Assembly (NCBI GenBank): GCA_963977185.1
Contig: CAXBNV010000001.1
Coordinates: 124,001 to 188,000, forward strand
Source: CAXBNV01 sp963977185
GTDB lineage: Bacteria; Pseudomonadota; Gammaproteobacteria; JAGOUU01
Length of the DNA stretch: 64,000 nucleotides
Direction of reading: 5' to 3'
Shown here: piece after piece, positions 54,680 to 64,000 of the stretch
Position numbering within the stretch: position 1 is the stretch's first letter
How the letters are laid out: each line of letters begins with the position of its first letter
The notes under the pieces: generated by a model
The model's database searches: none
What the model was told of the DNA's origin: nothing
Seen by the model: the letters and a program-made list of their open reading frames with translations, nothing else
Made by a program: the position numbers and the translations under genes

Positions 54680-55195
54680 ATGAGTATTTATACAAGCAGC
54701 ATAAACAGGCAAAGAGCATTTAAAACAAATAGAGTTATTTTAAGTTTTGTATTAGCTATTATTTTAAGCCTAATATCTTCGAATAATATGGTGTTTTATA
54801 ACCCTTTGTGGATTGTTTTATTTTTAATTTATTGGCATATTAGAATAGATATTAAAGAGTCATATAATAATTTATATTATGCTTTTATTTTAGGTATAAT
54901 CTGTGATTTAATTTTTTCTAAGGCTATTGGAATTTCAGCTATAAGTTATTTAATTATAAGTTATATTTTATCTACGCTAAAACCAAAAATTTACTTTTAT
55001 ACTTTATTACAAATAACTGTTATGGTTTTCATGTTGTTATTAATAAATCAAACAGTTTTTTTATTGTATAGTTTGTATTTCGGGGTTATAAATAATTTCA
55101 CAAAAGTTATATTCTTTGCACCTATCGTTACTAGTTTATTAGTTTGGCCCATTGTATGTATTATTCTCGATCGTTTCTTTTTAAAATCAAAATAG
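54680..55195 (+). CDS. mreD: rod shape protein MreD
   Basis: 171 residues, five or six membrane helices (about 20-165), small and weakly conserved as usual for MreD. The assignment rests on topology, length and place 10 bases after mreC. Confidence 0.88.
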   Translation: MSIYTSSINRQRAFKTNRVILSFVLAIILSLISSNNMVFYNPLWIVLFLIYWHIRIDIKESYNNLYYAFILGIICDLIFSKAIGISAISYLIISYILSTLKPKIYFYTLLQITVMVFMLLLINQTVFLLYSLYFGVINNFTKVIFFAPIVTSLLVWPIVCIILDRFFLKSK

Positions 55196-55210
55196 TAGTA
55201 TAAACATAAA

Positions 55211-58200
55211 ATGCAAAGAAAAATAAAAAAAGGTATTAAATTTTTATACTTCTCAATATCATTACTTATAATTGCAACCTGTTTGTTATATTTACTTTTG
55301 ATATTTGTTTTAGAATATTTATCTTATCACCCAGAGTATGTTGAAGATTTTGTACATAACAATATTAATGTTACAAAAATTAAGCAAATTAAACTAAAAA
55401 GACGAGCTCATTCTTTAAATATTAACATTTATGATTTAAATTTAGATAAAAAAATACACGTTCCAAAAATTGAATTTAAATTAAATCTTGTGAAGAGTAT
55501 ATTTTTTCAAGAGTTAGTTTTTGACAGCATGAGTATTTCTCAAGCAAAAATAAATTTAAATGAATCTAGTAGTGTAGTGAATTTATTTCAACTACCAAAA
55601 ATTATTGATTCTAACAACAAAGAGAATTTAGATAAGATATTAAGTAATGATAATTTGAATCTTTACTTAAACAAAGGGGCACAATTATTACGTCAAAATA
55701 TAAAAAAATATAAATTCATTAGAAATATATCAATTTCTGATACAGAGTTTTTAATTGATTCTTATAAAATACATTTTAATAATATAAAAATAAGAACATA
55801 TTTGCATAAAGGGTATTATAATTTCAAGCTACGCTCATGGGCACATATATTGCATGATAATATTAAAAATAATCATGTGATTATAGCTGCTAATTTTAGA
55901 ACATCAAAACATGATTCTAAGGTTTTTACAGGTACTGCTTTTGGCCATGTTAAACATTTAAATATGTCTAATTTAGAAATATTTGATAATAAATATACAG
56001 GTAAAATAACATCAGCAAGTAGTTTGCTAGAGATAAAGCATAATCAATTGAAAAAAATTAAACTTGATTTAGATGTTGATAATTTAAATAATCTGAAATA
56101 TAAGATAAGTAACTTTAAGCTCTATTCAGTATATTTACCAAAAAAAGAATTAATATTTAAAAAAGTTGATTTAGATATACAAAATAAATTGACTGGTGAT
56201 TTTTATTATATTAATAAAGCAAATGTTAAATTAAATTTTGAAAATAATGAAAATAAATTAAATAAAAAATTTTCAGATGATTTAATATCAAGTGATTATT
56301 TAGTAAAGATAAAAGGCATTAAATTTTTTAAAAAAAACACATTTAAAAAACCTTTAGATTTTAACAAAATTTTAGTTCATTTTAATACTTTTGACAGCAG
56401 TGATTTAAATCAAATTAATCTCAATTTTTCTAAATTTTCAGGAAGTTATGATAATTTCAGTTTTAATTTAAAAGGTGCTGTATTTTTACCATATAAAGAA
56501 TTAAAAAATAATGTCTTCTTTGATAAAATCATTGATTATAAAAAGAGCTCTTTTTCTTTATTAACTAATTTAAAGCAATTACCAGCAGCAGAAATTATTA
56601 ATTATTTGCCTATATATAAATTAGATAAAGATATTGTTAAGTGGGTGAATGATTCTTTTTTATCTGGAAATATTAGTAACATTGATATTATATTCAGAGG
56701 TGGTTTTAATAATGATTTCCCATATGATTTTAAAGAAGATAAAAGTTCAAAAGGTCAATTTATTGCAAATATAACTTTAGATAAGTTTAAACTTGAATAT
56801 ATAAAAGATTGGCCGGTAATTGATAAATTATCAGGTCAAATTGTATTTAATACAAGAGATATGGACTTCGTTATTGAAAAAGGTTCTATTTATTCTAGTT
56901 CTATTGAAAATAGTATCGGGCATATTAAGAATATTCGTAAAAATTATCCTAATATCTTACATATAGATGGAATAATTAAAGGCCCATCTCAAAATATTAT
57001 TAAATATTTACAAAATATTGACTGTAAAGAATGCAGTAAAGATTTTTTAGATAATTCTTCTTTTTCAGGGGATTCTTTACTTAAGTTATCTATAAAAGAA
57101 ACTCTTGGCACTAAAATACCGACTGAAATTTCAGGAAAAGTATCTTTACAAAATGCAGCCTTACAATTAAAACACAAAACCAAAGATAGTTTGTTTGTGA
57201 ACCATATTTTTGGAGATATTAATTTTAATAATGATATTTTGAGTAGCAATTCCATTAAGCTTTCTTGGCTTGATAATGTTTTTGATGTGAAATTTAATGT
57301 TAAAGAAGATAAGCTTAATAATTATATGGGTGATATTCAATATTCTAGTTTATTGAGTAAAAATTTTTTTGAGCAAATTATCAACCTTTATGGTCAACCA
57401 GAATCCAAATTTTTAAATAATTATTTTAAAAGTATGCAAGGAAGTAGTTTATTTAAAGGGAATGTAGATTTTATATTACAACAAGATAAAATAACTAGTT
57501 TAAAATTTGGTCTTAGTTCAGATTTAAAGGGTATAGCATCAAGTATAAAGTATCCATTTGAAAAAAAATCTCAAGATACTAAAAAATTTAATATTACATT
57601 AAATACGAATAATTTGAAAAGTTTTAATCAAGTCAAAGTTGGGCAGAGTAATTTTAAAATTAATTATGGTAATATCAAAATATTTTTAAATGAAAACTCT
57701 TTATCAAAAGATGTTTATGGTAAAGTTATTTTAAGTGATTTTTCATTGCATGATATAGTAAATTTACATAAATTTATTACCGAGAATATAAATAATAATA
57801 AACAAATTAATAAAAATTACTTTATTAAAGTTTATATAAATAATGGAACTTATAATAAAGATTTTAAATTAGTAGGTACTATTGTTAAAAAAATTATTAA
57901 AAATAATGTTGAATTATCTTTTAATCTAGATAGTTTAGAGTTTTTTGATACGGCAGAGAAGTTATATTCATCAATACAAGAAATTATTAATATATCTAAT
58001 ATTGAAAAACATCATTCTAAAGAGATATCTAATAATAATATTGATTTAAATTTTAAAATAATAATCAAAAAATTATATTTAAACAATTATTTGCTAGGAT
58101 CTTTAGTAGGAGATATGAGTAAAAATAATGCTAACTTTAAGTTAAATGGTAAGAATGTTGACTTTGAGGTTAGAAAAAAATCTAATAGCTTATCAGGCGG

Positions 58201-58792
58201 TATTTCTTTTGATAATTTAGGTAAGTTATTAAGTAGTTTAAATATTGAGCAATATATTAATAAAGCTAGAGGATATTTAAGTTTTAACTTAGATAATATT
58301 GATAGCGATGACCCAAAAGGTAGTTTTTTTATATTGTTAAAAGATGGTGAAATTAAAAAAGTTGATCCAGGTATTGGGCGATTATTAGGAGCATTTAGTT
58401 TTAGTTCATTGCAACGTAAGATAAAATTAGATTTTAGCGATATAACCGATAGAAGTTATGCTTTTGATCAAGTGATTGGAAATTTTACTTTAGATAATCA
58501 TAAAATTTTAGCTAAAGATGTGAAAATATCTGGGCCATCTGCAGATATAGAATTGTCAGGAGATCTTAATATAAGAAAAAATTATTATACTTTATTGGCA
58601 GATGTTACCCCTAAAATATCAGGAGGGGTACCTGTTGCTGCTGCTATAGTATCAGGAAATCCTGCTGTTGGTATTATTGTCTGGGCAGTAGATAAACTTT
58701 TACAATCACCATTTGATAAAATGAGTAGAAGTAGATATGTTATAACAGGAACAAGCAGTAATCCTGAGATTAATAAAATTAAAATAGGATAA
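55211..58792 (+). CDS. yhdP: YhdP family AsmA-like envelope protein
   Basis: 1193 residues; E. coli YhdP has about 1266. One N-terminal membrane anchor (about 14-36), then a very long periplasmic part of repeating beta-rich segments, closing with the family C terminus (GRLLGAFSFSSLQRKIKLDFSD; GDLNIRKNYYTLLADVTPKISGG; FDKMSRSRYVITGTSSNPE). These proteins form a hydrophobic groove spanning the periplasm and carry phospholipid to the outer membrane. tldD follows; maf and rng, which usually separate it from mreD, are absent. Confidence 0.92.
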   Translation: MQRKIKKGIKFLYFSISLLIIATCLLYLLLIFVLEYLSYHPEYVEDFVHNNINVTKIKQIKLKRRAHSLNINIYDLNLDKKIHVPKIEFKLNLVKSIFFQELVFDSMSISQAKINLNESSSVVNLFQLPKIIDSNNKENLDKILSNDNLNLYLNKGAQLLRQNIKKYKFIRNISISDTEFLIDSYKIHFNNIKIRTYLHKGYYNFKLRSWAHILHDNIKNNHVIIAANFRTSKHDSKVFTGTAFGHVKHLNMSNLEIFDNKYTGKITSASSLLEIKHNQLKKIKLDLDVDNLNNLKYKISNFKLYSVYLPKKELIFKKVDLDIQNKLTGDFYYINKANVKLNFENNENKLNKKFSDDLISSDYLVKIKGIKFFKKNTFKKPLDFNKILVHFNTFDSSDLNQINLNFSKFSGSYDNFSFNLKGAVFLPYKELKNNVFFDKIIDYKKSSFSLLTNLKQLPAAEIINYLPIYKLDKDIVKWVNDSFLSGNISNIDIIFRGGFNNDFPYDFKEDKSSKGQFIANITLDKFKLEYIKDWPVIDKLSGQIVFNTRDMDFVIEKGSIYSSSIENSIGHIKNIRKNYPNILHIDGIIKGPSQNIIKYLQNIDCKECSKDFLDNSSFSGDSLLKLSIKETLGTKIPTEISGKVSLQNAALQLKHKTKDSLFVNHIFGDINFNNDILSSNSIKLSWLDNVFDVKFNVKEDKLNNYMGDIQYSSLLSKNFFEQIINLYGQPESKFLNNYFKSMQGSSLFKGNVDFILQQDKITSLKFGLSSDLKGIASSIKYPFEKKSQDTKKFNITLNTNNLKSFNQVKVGQSNFKINYGNIKIFLNENSLSKDVYGKVILSDFSLHDIVNLHKFITENINNNKQINKNYFIKVYINNGTYNKDFKLVGTIVKKIIKNNVELSFNLDSLEFFDTAEKLYSSIQEIINISNIEKHHSKEISNNNIDLNFKIIIKKLYLNNYLLGSLVGDMSKNNANFKLNGKNVDFEVRKKSNSLSGGISFDNLGKLLSSLNIEQYINKARGYLSFNLDNIDSDDPKGSFFILLKDGEIKKVDPGIGRLLGAFSFSSLQRKIKLDFSDITDRSYAFDQVIGNFTLDNHKILAKDVKISGPSADIELSGDLNIRKNYYTLLADVTPKISGGVPVAAAIVSGNPAVGIIVWAVDKLLQSPFDKMSRSRYVITGTSSNPEINKIKIG

Positions 58793-58810
58793 TTTGAGAT
58801 AAGTTATATT

Positions 58811-60280
58811 ATGAAAAATAAAGAATTAGTTTATGCAAAAGATTTAATTTTAGAGCCGGCAGGGTTGAACGTAAACCATATAGAGACTATTTTAGGTAAA
58901 GCTTTAATTCCAGGAGTGGATTTTGCTGATTTGTATTTTGAACAAGTTTATGCAGAAAGTTTATCGCTTGAAGATGGAAAAGTAAAAGATGCCGGTTACA
59001 GCGTTGATAAAGGTGTTGGGTTAAGAGTGATAAGTGGCGAGAAAACAGGTTATGCTTATTCTGATGATATAGCGCTTAAGTCACTAGAAAATTCTGTGTT
59101 AGCTGCAAAAAATATTGTTAATCATGGTCAAAATAAACAAATTAAATTAGAATCTCTTGCTAAAGAAAAAAATAATTTAATTTCTCATGACTTATACACT
59201 TCACTGAATCCTTTAGAAAGTATATCTATTGAAGATAAAAAAGCATTATTAGAATCTGTAGATAAAGAAGCCAGAAAATTTGATACTAAAATAAAAAAAG
59301 TAGAAGTAAGTTTATCTGGATCTTATAAGGTTGTGTTGATTGCTAATAGTCTTGGATTGCTTATTCCAGATATTAGGCCATTAGTAAGATTAAATGTTTC
59401 AGTAATTGCAGAAGATAATAATGGTCGAAAAGAATCAGGATCATCAGGAGGCGGAGGCCGTTTTGGTTATATGGAGTTTACTAAAGATAATTGGCATTTA
59501 GATCAGGCAAAAGAAGCTGCTCGTATAGCGTTATTGAATTTAGAATCAAAGTCTGCTCCTGCAGGAATGATGCCTGTTGCATTAGGTTCAGGGTGGCCAG
59601 GAGTTTTATTACATGAGGCTGTAGGGCATGGATTAGAAGGTGACTTTAATCGTAAAAAAAGCTCAGCTTTTCATGACAAATTAGGCGAGCAAGTCGCATC
59701 TAGTTTATGTACAGTTGTAGATAACGGTACTCTTGAGTCTAAAAGAGGCTCATTAAATATAGATGATGAGGGAGTTCCTACTCAAAATACTGTGTTAATA
59801 GAAAAAGGCATTCTAAAAGGTTATATGCAAGATAGATTGAATGCTAAGCTTATGAATACTGTTTCAACAGGTAATGGAAGGCGTGAGTCTTTTGCTCATA
59901 TACCAATGCCTAGAATGACTAATACTTATATGTTGCCAGGTAATCATAATAAAGAAGAAATTATTAGCTCAATAAAAAAAGGATTATATGCTGTAAGTTT
60001 TAATGGAGGTCAAGTTGATATCACATCAGGACAATTTGTGTTTGTTGCAAGTGAAGCATATTTTGTTGAAGATGGTAAGATCAAATATCCTGTAAAAGGG
60101 GCAACATTAATTGGTAATGGCCCAGAGGTTTTAAAAAAAGTATCAATGGTTGGTAATGATTTAAGACTAGATCCAGGTATAGGAACATGCGGTAAAGATG
60201 GTCAGTCTGTTCCAGTATGCGTAGGTCAACCAACAATTAAAATCGATGAACTAACTGTTGGAGGAACTCAAAGTGAGTAA
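58811..60280 (+). CDS. tldD: metalloprotease TldD
   Basis: 489 residues. The zinc motif HEAVGHGLEGD (H-E-x-x-x-H) is intact, as are GSSGGGGRFGYM and the C-terminal VGNDLRLDPGIGTCGKDGQ-like segment. TldD and TldE/PmbA form a heterodimer that trims unfolded peptides (microcin B17, CcdA). It overlaps pmbA by 8 bases (GTGAGTAA). Confidence 0.96.
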   Translation: MKNKELVYAKDLILEPAGLNVNHIETILGKALIPGVDFADLYFEQVYAESLSLEDGKVKDAGYSVDKGVGLRVISGEKTGYAYSDDIALKSLENSVLAAKNIVNHGQNKQIKLESLAKEKNNLISHDLYTSLNPLESISIEDKKALLESVDKEARKFDTKIKKVEVSLSGSYKVVLIANSLGLLIPDIRPLVRLNVSVIAEDNNGRKESGSSGGGGRFGYMEFTKDNWHLDQAKEAARIALLNLESKSAPAGMMPVALGSGWPGVLLHEAVGHGLEGDFNRKKSSAFHDKLGEQVASSLCTVVDNGTLESKRGSLNIDDEGVPTQNTVLIEKGILKGYMQDRLNAKLMNTVSTGNGRRESFAHIPMPRMTNTYMLPGNHNKEEIISSIKKGLYAVSFNGGQVDITSGQFVFVASEAYFVEDGKIKYPVKGATLIGNGPEVLKKVSMVGNDLRLDPGIGTCGKDGQSVPVCVGQPTIKIDELTVGGTQSE

Positions 60281-61640
60281 TAATTTAGTTTATAAAACTC
60301 AGTGTGACGTTAAAGCTGAACTAGACAATTATAAGCAGCTAGTTGAAGATGTTTTAAGTATGGCTAAAAAGAAAGGAGCTAGTGCCGCTGAAGTTGAAGC
60401 TTCTTTAAGTGAGGGAGTTTCTATAGAAGTTAGAAATAATGATATTGATAAGTTAGAATTTAACAAAGATAAAGGTATAGGTATTACGGTATATTTAGGT
60501 AAGGCCAGTGCGTCTGTATCTTCATCAGATACAACCCTAAAAGCCTTAGAGGATACTGTTGATAAGGCTATAGCTATAGCTAAAGTAATAGAAGAAGATC
60601 AGTATTCAGGTATTGCTGAAAAAGAATTACTTGCTTTTGATTATCCTGATTTAGATTTATATCATCCTTGGGATATTAGTATTGATGGCCTTATTGATAT
60701 AGCAAAAGAATGTGAGCAAAAGGCTTTTTCTTTAGATAAAAGAATTGTAAATTCAGAAGGAAGTTTTATTAATACTTATTCTGGAATTGATTTATACGGT
60801 AATACAAATAATTTTATAGGTAGTTTTGCTGAAAGCAGGCACTCTTATGGATGCTCTTTAATTGCAAAGCAAGATCAAGAAATGCATACTGACTATTGGA
60901 ATACTGTTGCAAGAGTTCCTACAAATTTAAAATCTATCAATGAAATAGCACAAATAGCAGTTCAAAGAACTGTATCAAAGCTTGGCACAAAAAAAATAAA
61001 AACTGAAAGGTTACCTGTAATTTTTAATTTTAGTGCAGCAAAAACGCTAATAGCAAGTTTTTTAGGTGCAATTAGCGGCGGAGCTTTATATAGAGGAGCT
61101 TCTTTTTTATTGGATAGCATAGGCCATAAAGTTTTTTCTGATAGCATAACTTTACTAGAAAAGCCTTATTTATTGCAAGGAATAGGAAGTTCAGCTTATG
61201 ACGGGGATGGTGTAAAAACTCAAGAAAGAGCTTTAGTTGATAAAGGTATTTTACAAGGATATTTATTAAGCTGTTATAGCGCTAGACGTTTGGGTTTAAA
61301 AAGCACAGGTAATAGCGGCGGAGTACATAATTTGCATATAAAGTTACCAGAACAAGCGCAATCATTTGATGATATGGTTAAGAGTCTTAAAAAAGGCATT
61401 ATTATTACTGATTTGATGGGACAAGGCATAAATACGATTACAGGAGATTACTCTCAAGGCGCATCTGGTTTTATGGTTGAAAATGGTGAAATAACACACC
61501 CTGTAAGAGAAATAACAGTTGCTAGTAATTTGAAAGATATGTTTACGAATATAACATCAGTTGGCAGTGATATTGATACCAGAGGCAACATACAAGTAGG
61601 TAGTTTATTGGTAGATAATATGATGGTAGCAAGTAGTTAA
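60273..61640 (+). CDS. pmbA: metalloprotease subunit PmbA/TldE
   Basis: 455 residues from GTG 60273, 8 bases after a GGAGG ribosome site; the TTG at 60258 is in frame but lies before that site. The family C-terminal barrel (GASGFMVENGEITHPVREITVASNL) is present; as in other TldE proteins, it lacks the H-E-x-x-x-H motif. It pairs with TldD. Confidence 0.96.
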   Translation: MSNNLVYKTQCDVKAELDNYKQLVEDVLSMAKKKGASAAEVEASLSEGVSIEVRNNDIDKLEFNKDKGIGITVYLGKASASVSSSDTTLKALEDTVDKAIAIAKVIEEDQYSGIAEKELLAFDYPDLDLYHPWDISIDGLIDIAKECEQKAFSLDKRIVNSEGSFINTYSGIDLYGNTNNFIGSFAESRHSYGCSLIAKQDQEMHTDYWNTVARVPTNLKSINEIAQIAVQRTVSKLGTKKIKTERLPVIFNFSAAKTLIASFLGAISGGALYRGASFLLDSIGHKVFSDSITLLEKPYLLQGIGSSAYDGDGVKTQERALVDKGILQGYLLSCYSARRLGLKSTGNSGGVHNLHIKLPEQAQSFDDMVKSLKKGIIITDLMGQGINTITGDYSQGASGFMVENGEITHPVREITVASNLKDMFTNITSVGSDIDTRGNIQVGSLLVDNMMVASS

Positions 61641-61665
61641 TTATTAATATCAAGCCGAATTAATT

Positions 61666-61690
61666 TGAACCATCACCTAGTGATGGTTCA
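61666..61690 (+). terminator. hairpin after pmbA
   Basis: TGAACCATCAC and GTGATGGTTCA pair perfectly (11 bp) around a three-base CTA loop. The following TTAGTATAATT tract is AT-rich but not a clean T-run. Confidence 0.6.
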
Positions 61691-61730
61691 TTAGTATAAT
61701 TATAATTTATTGGAATGAGTATAAAATTAA

Positions 61731-62981
61731 ATGGATCTTATTAAAAAATATAATAATGTAGTTTTATTTTTTTTAGATATTGCTCTTACAGTGATATGCG
61801 CAAGTGTTGTTTATTTGATTTTGCATCATGATATAGCTAAAGAATCTTTACAGCTTTGGGTTATATCTATGATTTTGTTTTGGCAGGTAACACGAGAGCC
61901 TGAAAAAATTTTTATACAAGGCTATAGGCATATCATAAGATTGTTATTTTTTGCTGTTTCAGCAACCGTTATTTATTTATTTATCTTTAGAATCAGTTAT
62001 TCTTTACGAGCTTTAGTTTCGGTCTCTTTTTTATGGATGATATTTGCATCCTTAGGAAGATTTTTATTAATCAAATATCTTCCTAATAGAATTATTGCAG
62101 GAGATAAAGATATTATTGATAAATTAATGGATGATGAAAAGATAAAAAATAATAAACTATTTTCTGTTTTAACTTTAACTGATTTATCGAAGTTAGATTT
62201 TAAAGATTTTGATTATGTTATTTTTGATCCACAACATGATTATGATGAAAAATGGCGAAATTTTTTTGTTCATGCCAAAGTTGCTGGAATTCCTGTATAT
62301 GCTATTTATGAAATAGAAGAAGTTATTCAAGGAAAAGTTAGCGTTGAGTTATTAAAACAAAATTGGATTGCAAATAACTTTGTTTTAAATAAATTATATT
62401 TAAATATTAAAAGATTTTTAGATATATTATTTTGTCTTATAACAGCTGTTATTACTATACCTGTTATGTTAATTATTGCTTTAATTATTAGAGTTAATAT
62501 GGGAAAAAAAGTTGTTTTTTCTCAACAAAGAATAGGTTTTGGTGGCGATCTTTTTTGGATTTATAAATTTAGAACCATGGTGTTAGATTATAATGATAGT
62601 GAAAAAAAAGAAACTCAAGGAGAAGATGATCCACGCATAACTAAATTAGGTAAATTTTTAAGAAAAACAAGATTAGATGAATTGCCGCAATTATATAATA
62701 TATTAAAAGGCAATATGAGCTTAATTGGTCCAAGACCAGAATGGGAAGCAACAGCAAACAAATTTGCTGAAGAAATTCCACTTTATTATTTAAGAAACAT
62801 GTTAAGACCAGGCGTTACCGGTTGGGCTCAAGTAAATCAAGGTCATACAACAGGTGTCAAAGGTAATTATGAAAAACTTAGGTATGACATTTATTATATA
62901 AAAAATTGTTCGATATGGATTGATTTGAAAATTTTATTAAGGACTATATATATTGTTATATCTGGGCATGGTGCTGTTTAA
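61731..62981 (+). CDS. polyprenyl-phosphate sugar-1-phosphate transferase (WbaP-type)
   Basis: 416 residues. N-terminal membrane helices (about 10-120), a weak nucleotide-binding-like central domain, then the catalytic domain from about residue 220: membrane-dipping helix, KKVVFSQQRIGFGG, YKFRTM, the DELPQLYNILKGNMSLIGPRPE core and PGVTGWAQVNQG. It would start an O-antigen or exopolysaccharide repeat by moving a sugar phosphate onto undecaprenyl phosphate. No other glycan-assembly genes are adjacent, so the sugar cannot be predicted. Confidence 0.9.
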   Translation: MDLIKKYNNVVLFFLDIALTVICASVVYLILHHDIAKESLQLWVISMILFWQVTREPEKIFIQGYRHIIRLLFFAVSATVIYLFIFRISYSLRALVSVSFLWMIFASLGRFLLIKYLPNRIIAGDKDIIDKLMDDEKIKNNKLFSVLTLTDLSKLDFKDFDYVIFDPQHDYDEKWRNFFVHAKVAGIPVYAIYEIEEVIQGKVSVELLKQNWIANNFVLNKLYLNIKRFLDILFCLITAVITIPVMLIIALIIRVNMGKKVVFSQQRIGFGGDLFWIYKFRTMVLDYNDSEKKETQGEDDPRITKLGKFLRKTRLDELPQLYNILKGNMSLIGPRPEWEATANKFAEEIPLYYLRNMLRPGVTGWAQVNQGHTTGVKGNYEKLRYDIYYIKNCSIWIDLKILLRTIYIVISGHGAV

Positions 62982-63167
62982 AATAGTGATCTATTATTCT
63001 TATATAATAATTAATTTAAATAAGTCAATTATTTAAGATATGGCTTTTCTTACTTGTAGTTGAGGGTTATGTACGAAACTAGTTCTAAAGACACGCAATC
63101 AATTTGAATTAAACAAAATCCCTATATATACTAAATAGATATATTTTAATGTAAAGGATTACTAACA

Positions 63168-63953
63168 ATGTATCTTAAAAAACTTATTCCTATATCTTTA
63201 TTAATAGCATCTGCAAGCTCATTTGTAGGCGCATCAGATAATATGTTATATAAAACTAAAAATGATTTAACAGAGCAGAGCTCTAATTATGTTTTAGGTT
63301 TAAATTTAGGTTATTCATATTTTTCAAAAAAAGATTTAAATATTTATTATGATAGGGCTGTTGATAATGGACCAGATGAAATAGCAATAGATAAAAGATA
63401 TAAAAATCCAACTGTTGGAGCTTTGTTTGGAATTAATACTCCAGTTGAAAAATACAGTTATATCAGCTCAGTTTTTTACGGTGTAAAAGCTGTTTATTTT
63501 GAAGGCACTTCAAAAGGTGAAATGATTCCGTTAAAAGATAAAGATTTCAAATGTGATGATTCAAAAGCAAAATTACCATTAAAAAGCTTAAATGTATTAT
63601 TAAATAGTAAATTATATTTTAATTATGCTAAAAAAGGTATAACACCTTTTGCTGAAATAGGTATTGGTGCTAACTTTTATGAATTAGGTTTAAAAGTGAC
63701 CGGTGATGTCGATCAGTTTAATACAAAATTAAAAGCTAATAAAAAGACTGCTTTTGCATATAATGCAGGTCTTGGATTAGATAAAGAGTTTAATAATAAC
63801 TGGCATGGAAGTGTTGCTTATAATTATTATGGCTCAGAAGATTTAAAGACTAAAAAAACAGCATCTTATGGTTTAAATTTAGCAAAAGCTGTTAAACCAA
63901 AATATGAAAATAGTAATATAAGCATAGAAATCCAAAAGCATTTTAATATATAA
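63168..63953 (+). CDS. outer-membrane beta-barrel protein, paralogue of the 7.9 kb gene
   Basis: 261 residues: a signal peptide (about 1-22, ending near SFVGASD), a short linker and a barrel domain from about residue 42 (YVLGLNLGYSYF). It matches the barrel at 7878-8828 throughout (KSLNVLLNSKLYFNY, QFNTKLKANK, NISIEIQKHFNI) but lacks the octapeptide repeat. AAAGGA stands upstream of the ATG. A further gene opens 31 bases later, perhaps another copy. Confidence 0.8.
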   Translation: MYLKKLIPISLLIASASSFVGASDNMLYKTKNDLTEQSSNYVLGLNLGYSYFSKKDLNIYYDRAVDNGPDEIAIDKRYKNPTVGALFGINTPVEKYSYISSVFYGVKAVYFEGTSKGEMIPLKDKDFKCDDSKAKLPLKSLNVLLNSKLYFNYAKKGITPFAEIGIGANFYELGLKVTGDVDQFNTKLKANKKTAFAYNAGLGLDKEFNNNWHGSVAYNYYGSEDLKTKKTASYGLNLAKAVKPKYENSNISIEIQKHFNI

Positions 63954-63984
63954 ATTATAAGAAAAGATATTACAAGGAAAGATA

Positions 63985-64000
63985 ATGAAATTTAAAACTA
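63985..64000 (+). CDS. start of a further gene, cut by the window edge
   Basis: ATG at 63985 with an AAGGA ribosome site 6 bases upstream; only MKFKT can be read. A lysine-rich opening fits a signal peptide. Given the preceding gene, a tandem barrel paralogue is possible but unproven. Confidence 0.4.

Overview
This is a low-GC (roughly 30 percent by eye), densely packed chromosomal segment of a gammaproteobacterium. The gene orders recA-recX-alaS-lysC-csrA-tRNA-Ser, tusBCD-yccA, dciA/M23/secA, hldE-waaA, zapA-6S RNA-fau, priA-ftsN-hslVU, ubiEJB, gatCAB/mreBCD and yhdP-tldD-pmbA are all blocks known from Pseudomonas, Legionella or Coxiella-type gammaproteobacteria. Here they sit close together, and some usual members are missing between neighbours (maf and rng between mreD and yhdP, argS between priA and ftsN). 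With the AT-rich sequence, a candidate F-box/RCC1 protein, a solo LuxR-type regulator, CsrA and a histone-like protein, this suggests a host-associated or intracellular lineage, perhaps Legionellales-like. The lineage is an inference; no rRNA lies in the window.

Layout. 1-6.1 kb: DNA repair and translation (recA partial, recX, alaS), aspartokinase, csrA and tRNA-Ser(GCU). 6.2-14.3 kb: a YbiT-type ABC-F protein, an outer-membrane barrel protein with an octapeptide repeat, tRNA-Arg, an L,D-transpeptidase-like protein, a divergent tgt, ung and rnr. 14.3-18 kb: tusBCD and a Bax-inhibitor-1 family protein on the minus strand, tRNA-Ser(UGA), small hypothetical genes and a LuxR-type regulator. 18-26.4 kb: pdxST (PLP synthesis), a TerC protein, fadD, dciA, an M23 peptidase and secA. 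26.4-31.6 kb: lipid A/LPS inner core (an acyltransferase fused to a kinase-like domain, hldE with a decayed second domain, waaA), then tRNA-Ala and tRNA-Glu. 31.7-34.3 kb, minus strand: zapA, 6S RNA and fau, plus a tusA/PP-loop sulfur-transfer pair. 34.5-43.5 kb: a histone-like repeat protein, priA, ftsN, hslVU, ubiEJB and tRNA-Ser(GGA). 43.5-49.2 kb: an accessory islet of four genes without recognisable core function, one of them the F-box/RCC1 candidate. 49.2-61.7 kb: gatCAB, mreBCD, yhdP and tldD/pmbA. 61.7-64 kb: a polyprenyl-phosphate sugar transferase, a second barrel protein of the same family as the first, and the start of another gene.

How they work together. Most genes are housekeeping: envelope growth and shape (mreBCD, ftsN, zapA, M23, waaA, lpxL), ubiquinone synthesis, protein export and quality control, tRNA charging and modification. 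The parts that stand out are the 43.5-49.2 kb islet with its eukaryote-like protein, the rearranged LPS core genes (fusion plus decayed HldE domain), a TGT with an altered substrate-recognition loop, a tusA/PP-loop thiolation pair separate from tusBCD, and two genes carrying in-frame tandem repeats. No mobile element, CRISPR array or phage gene was seen.
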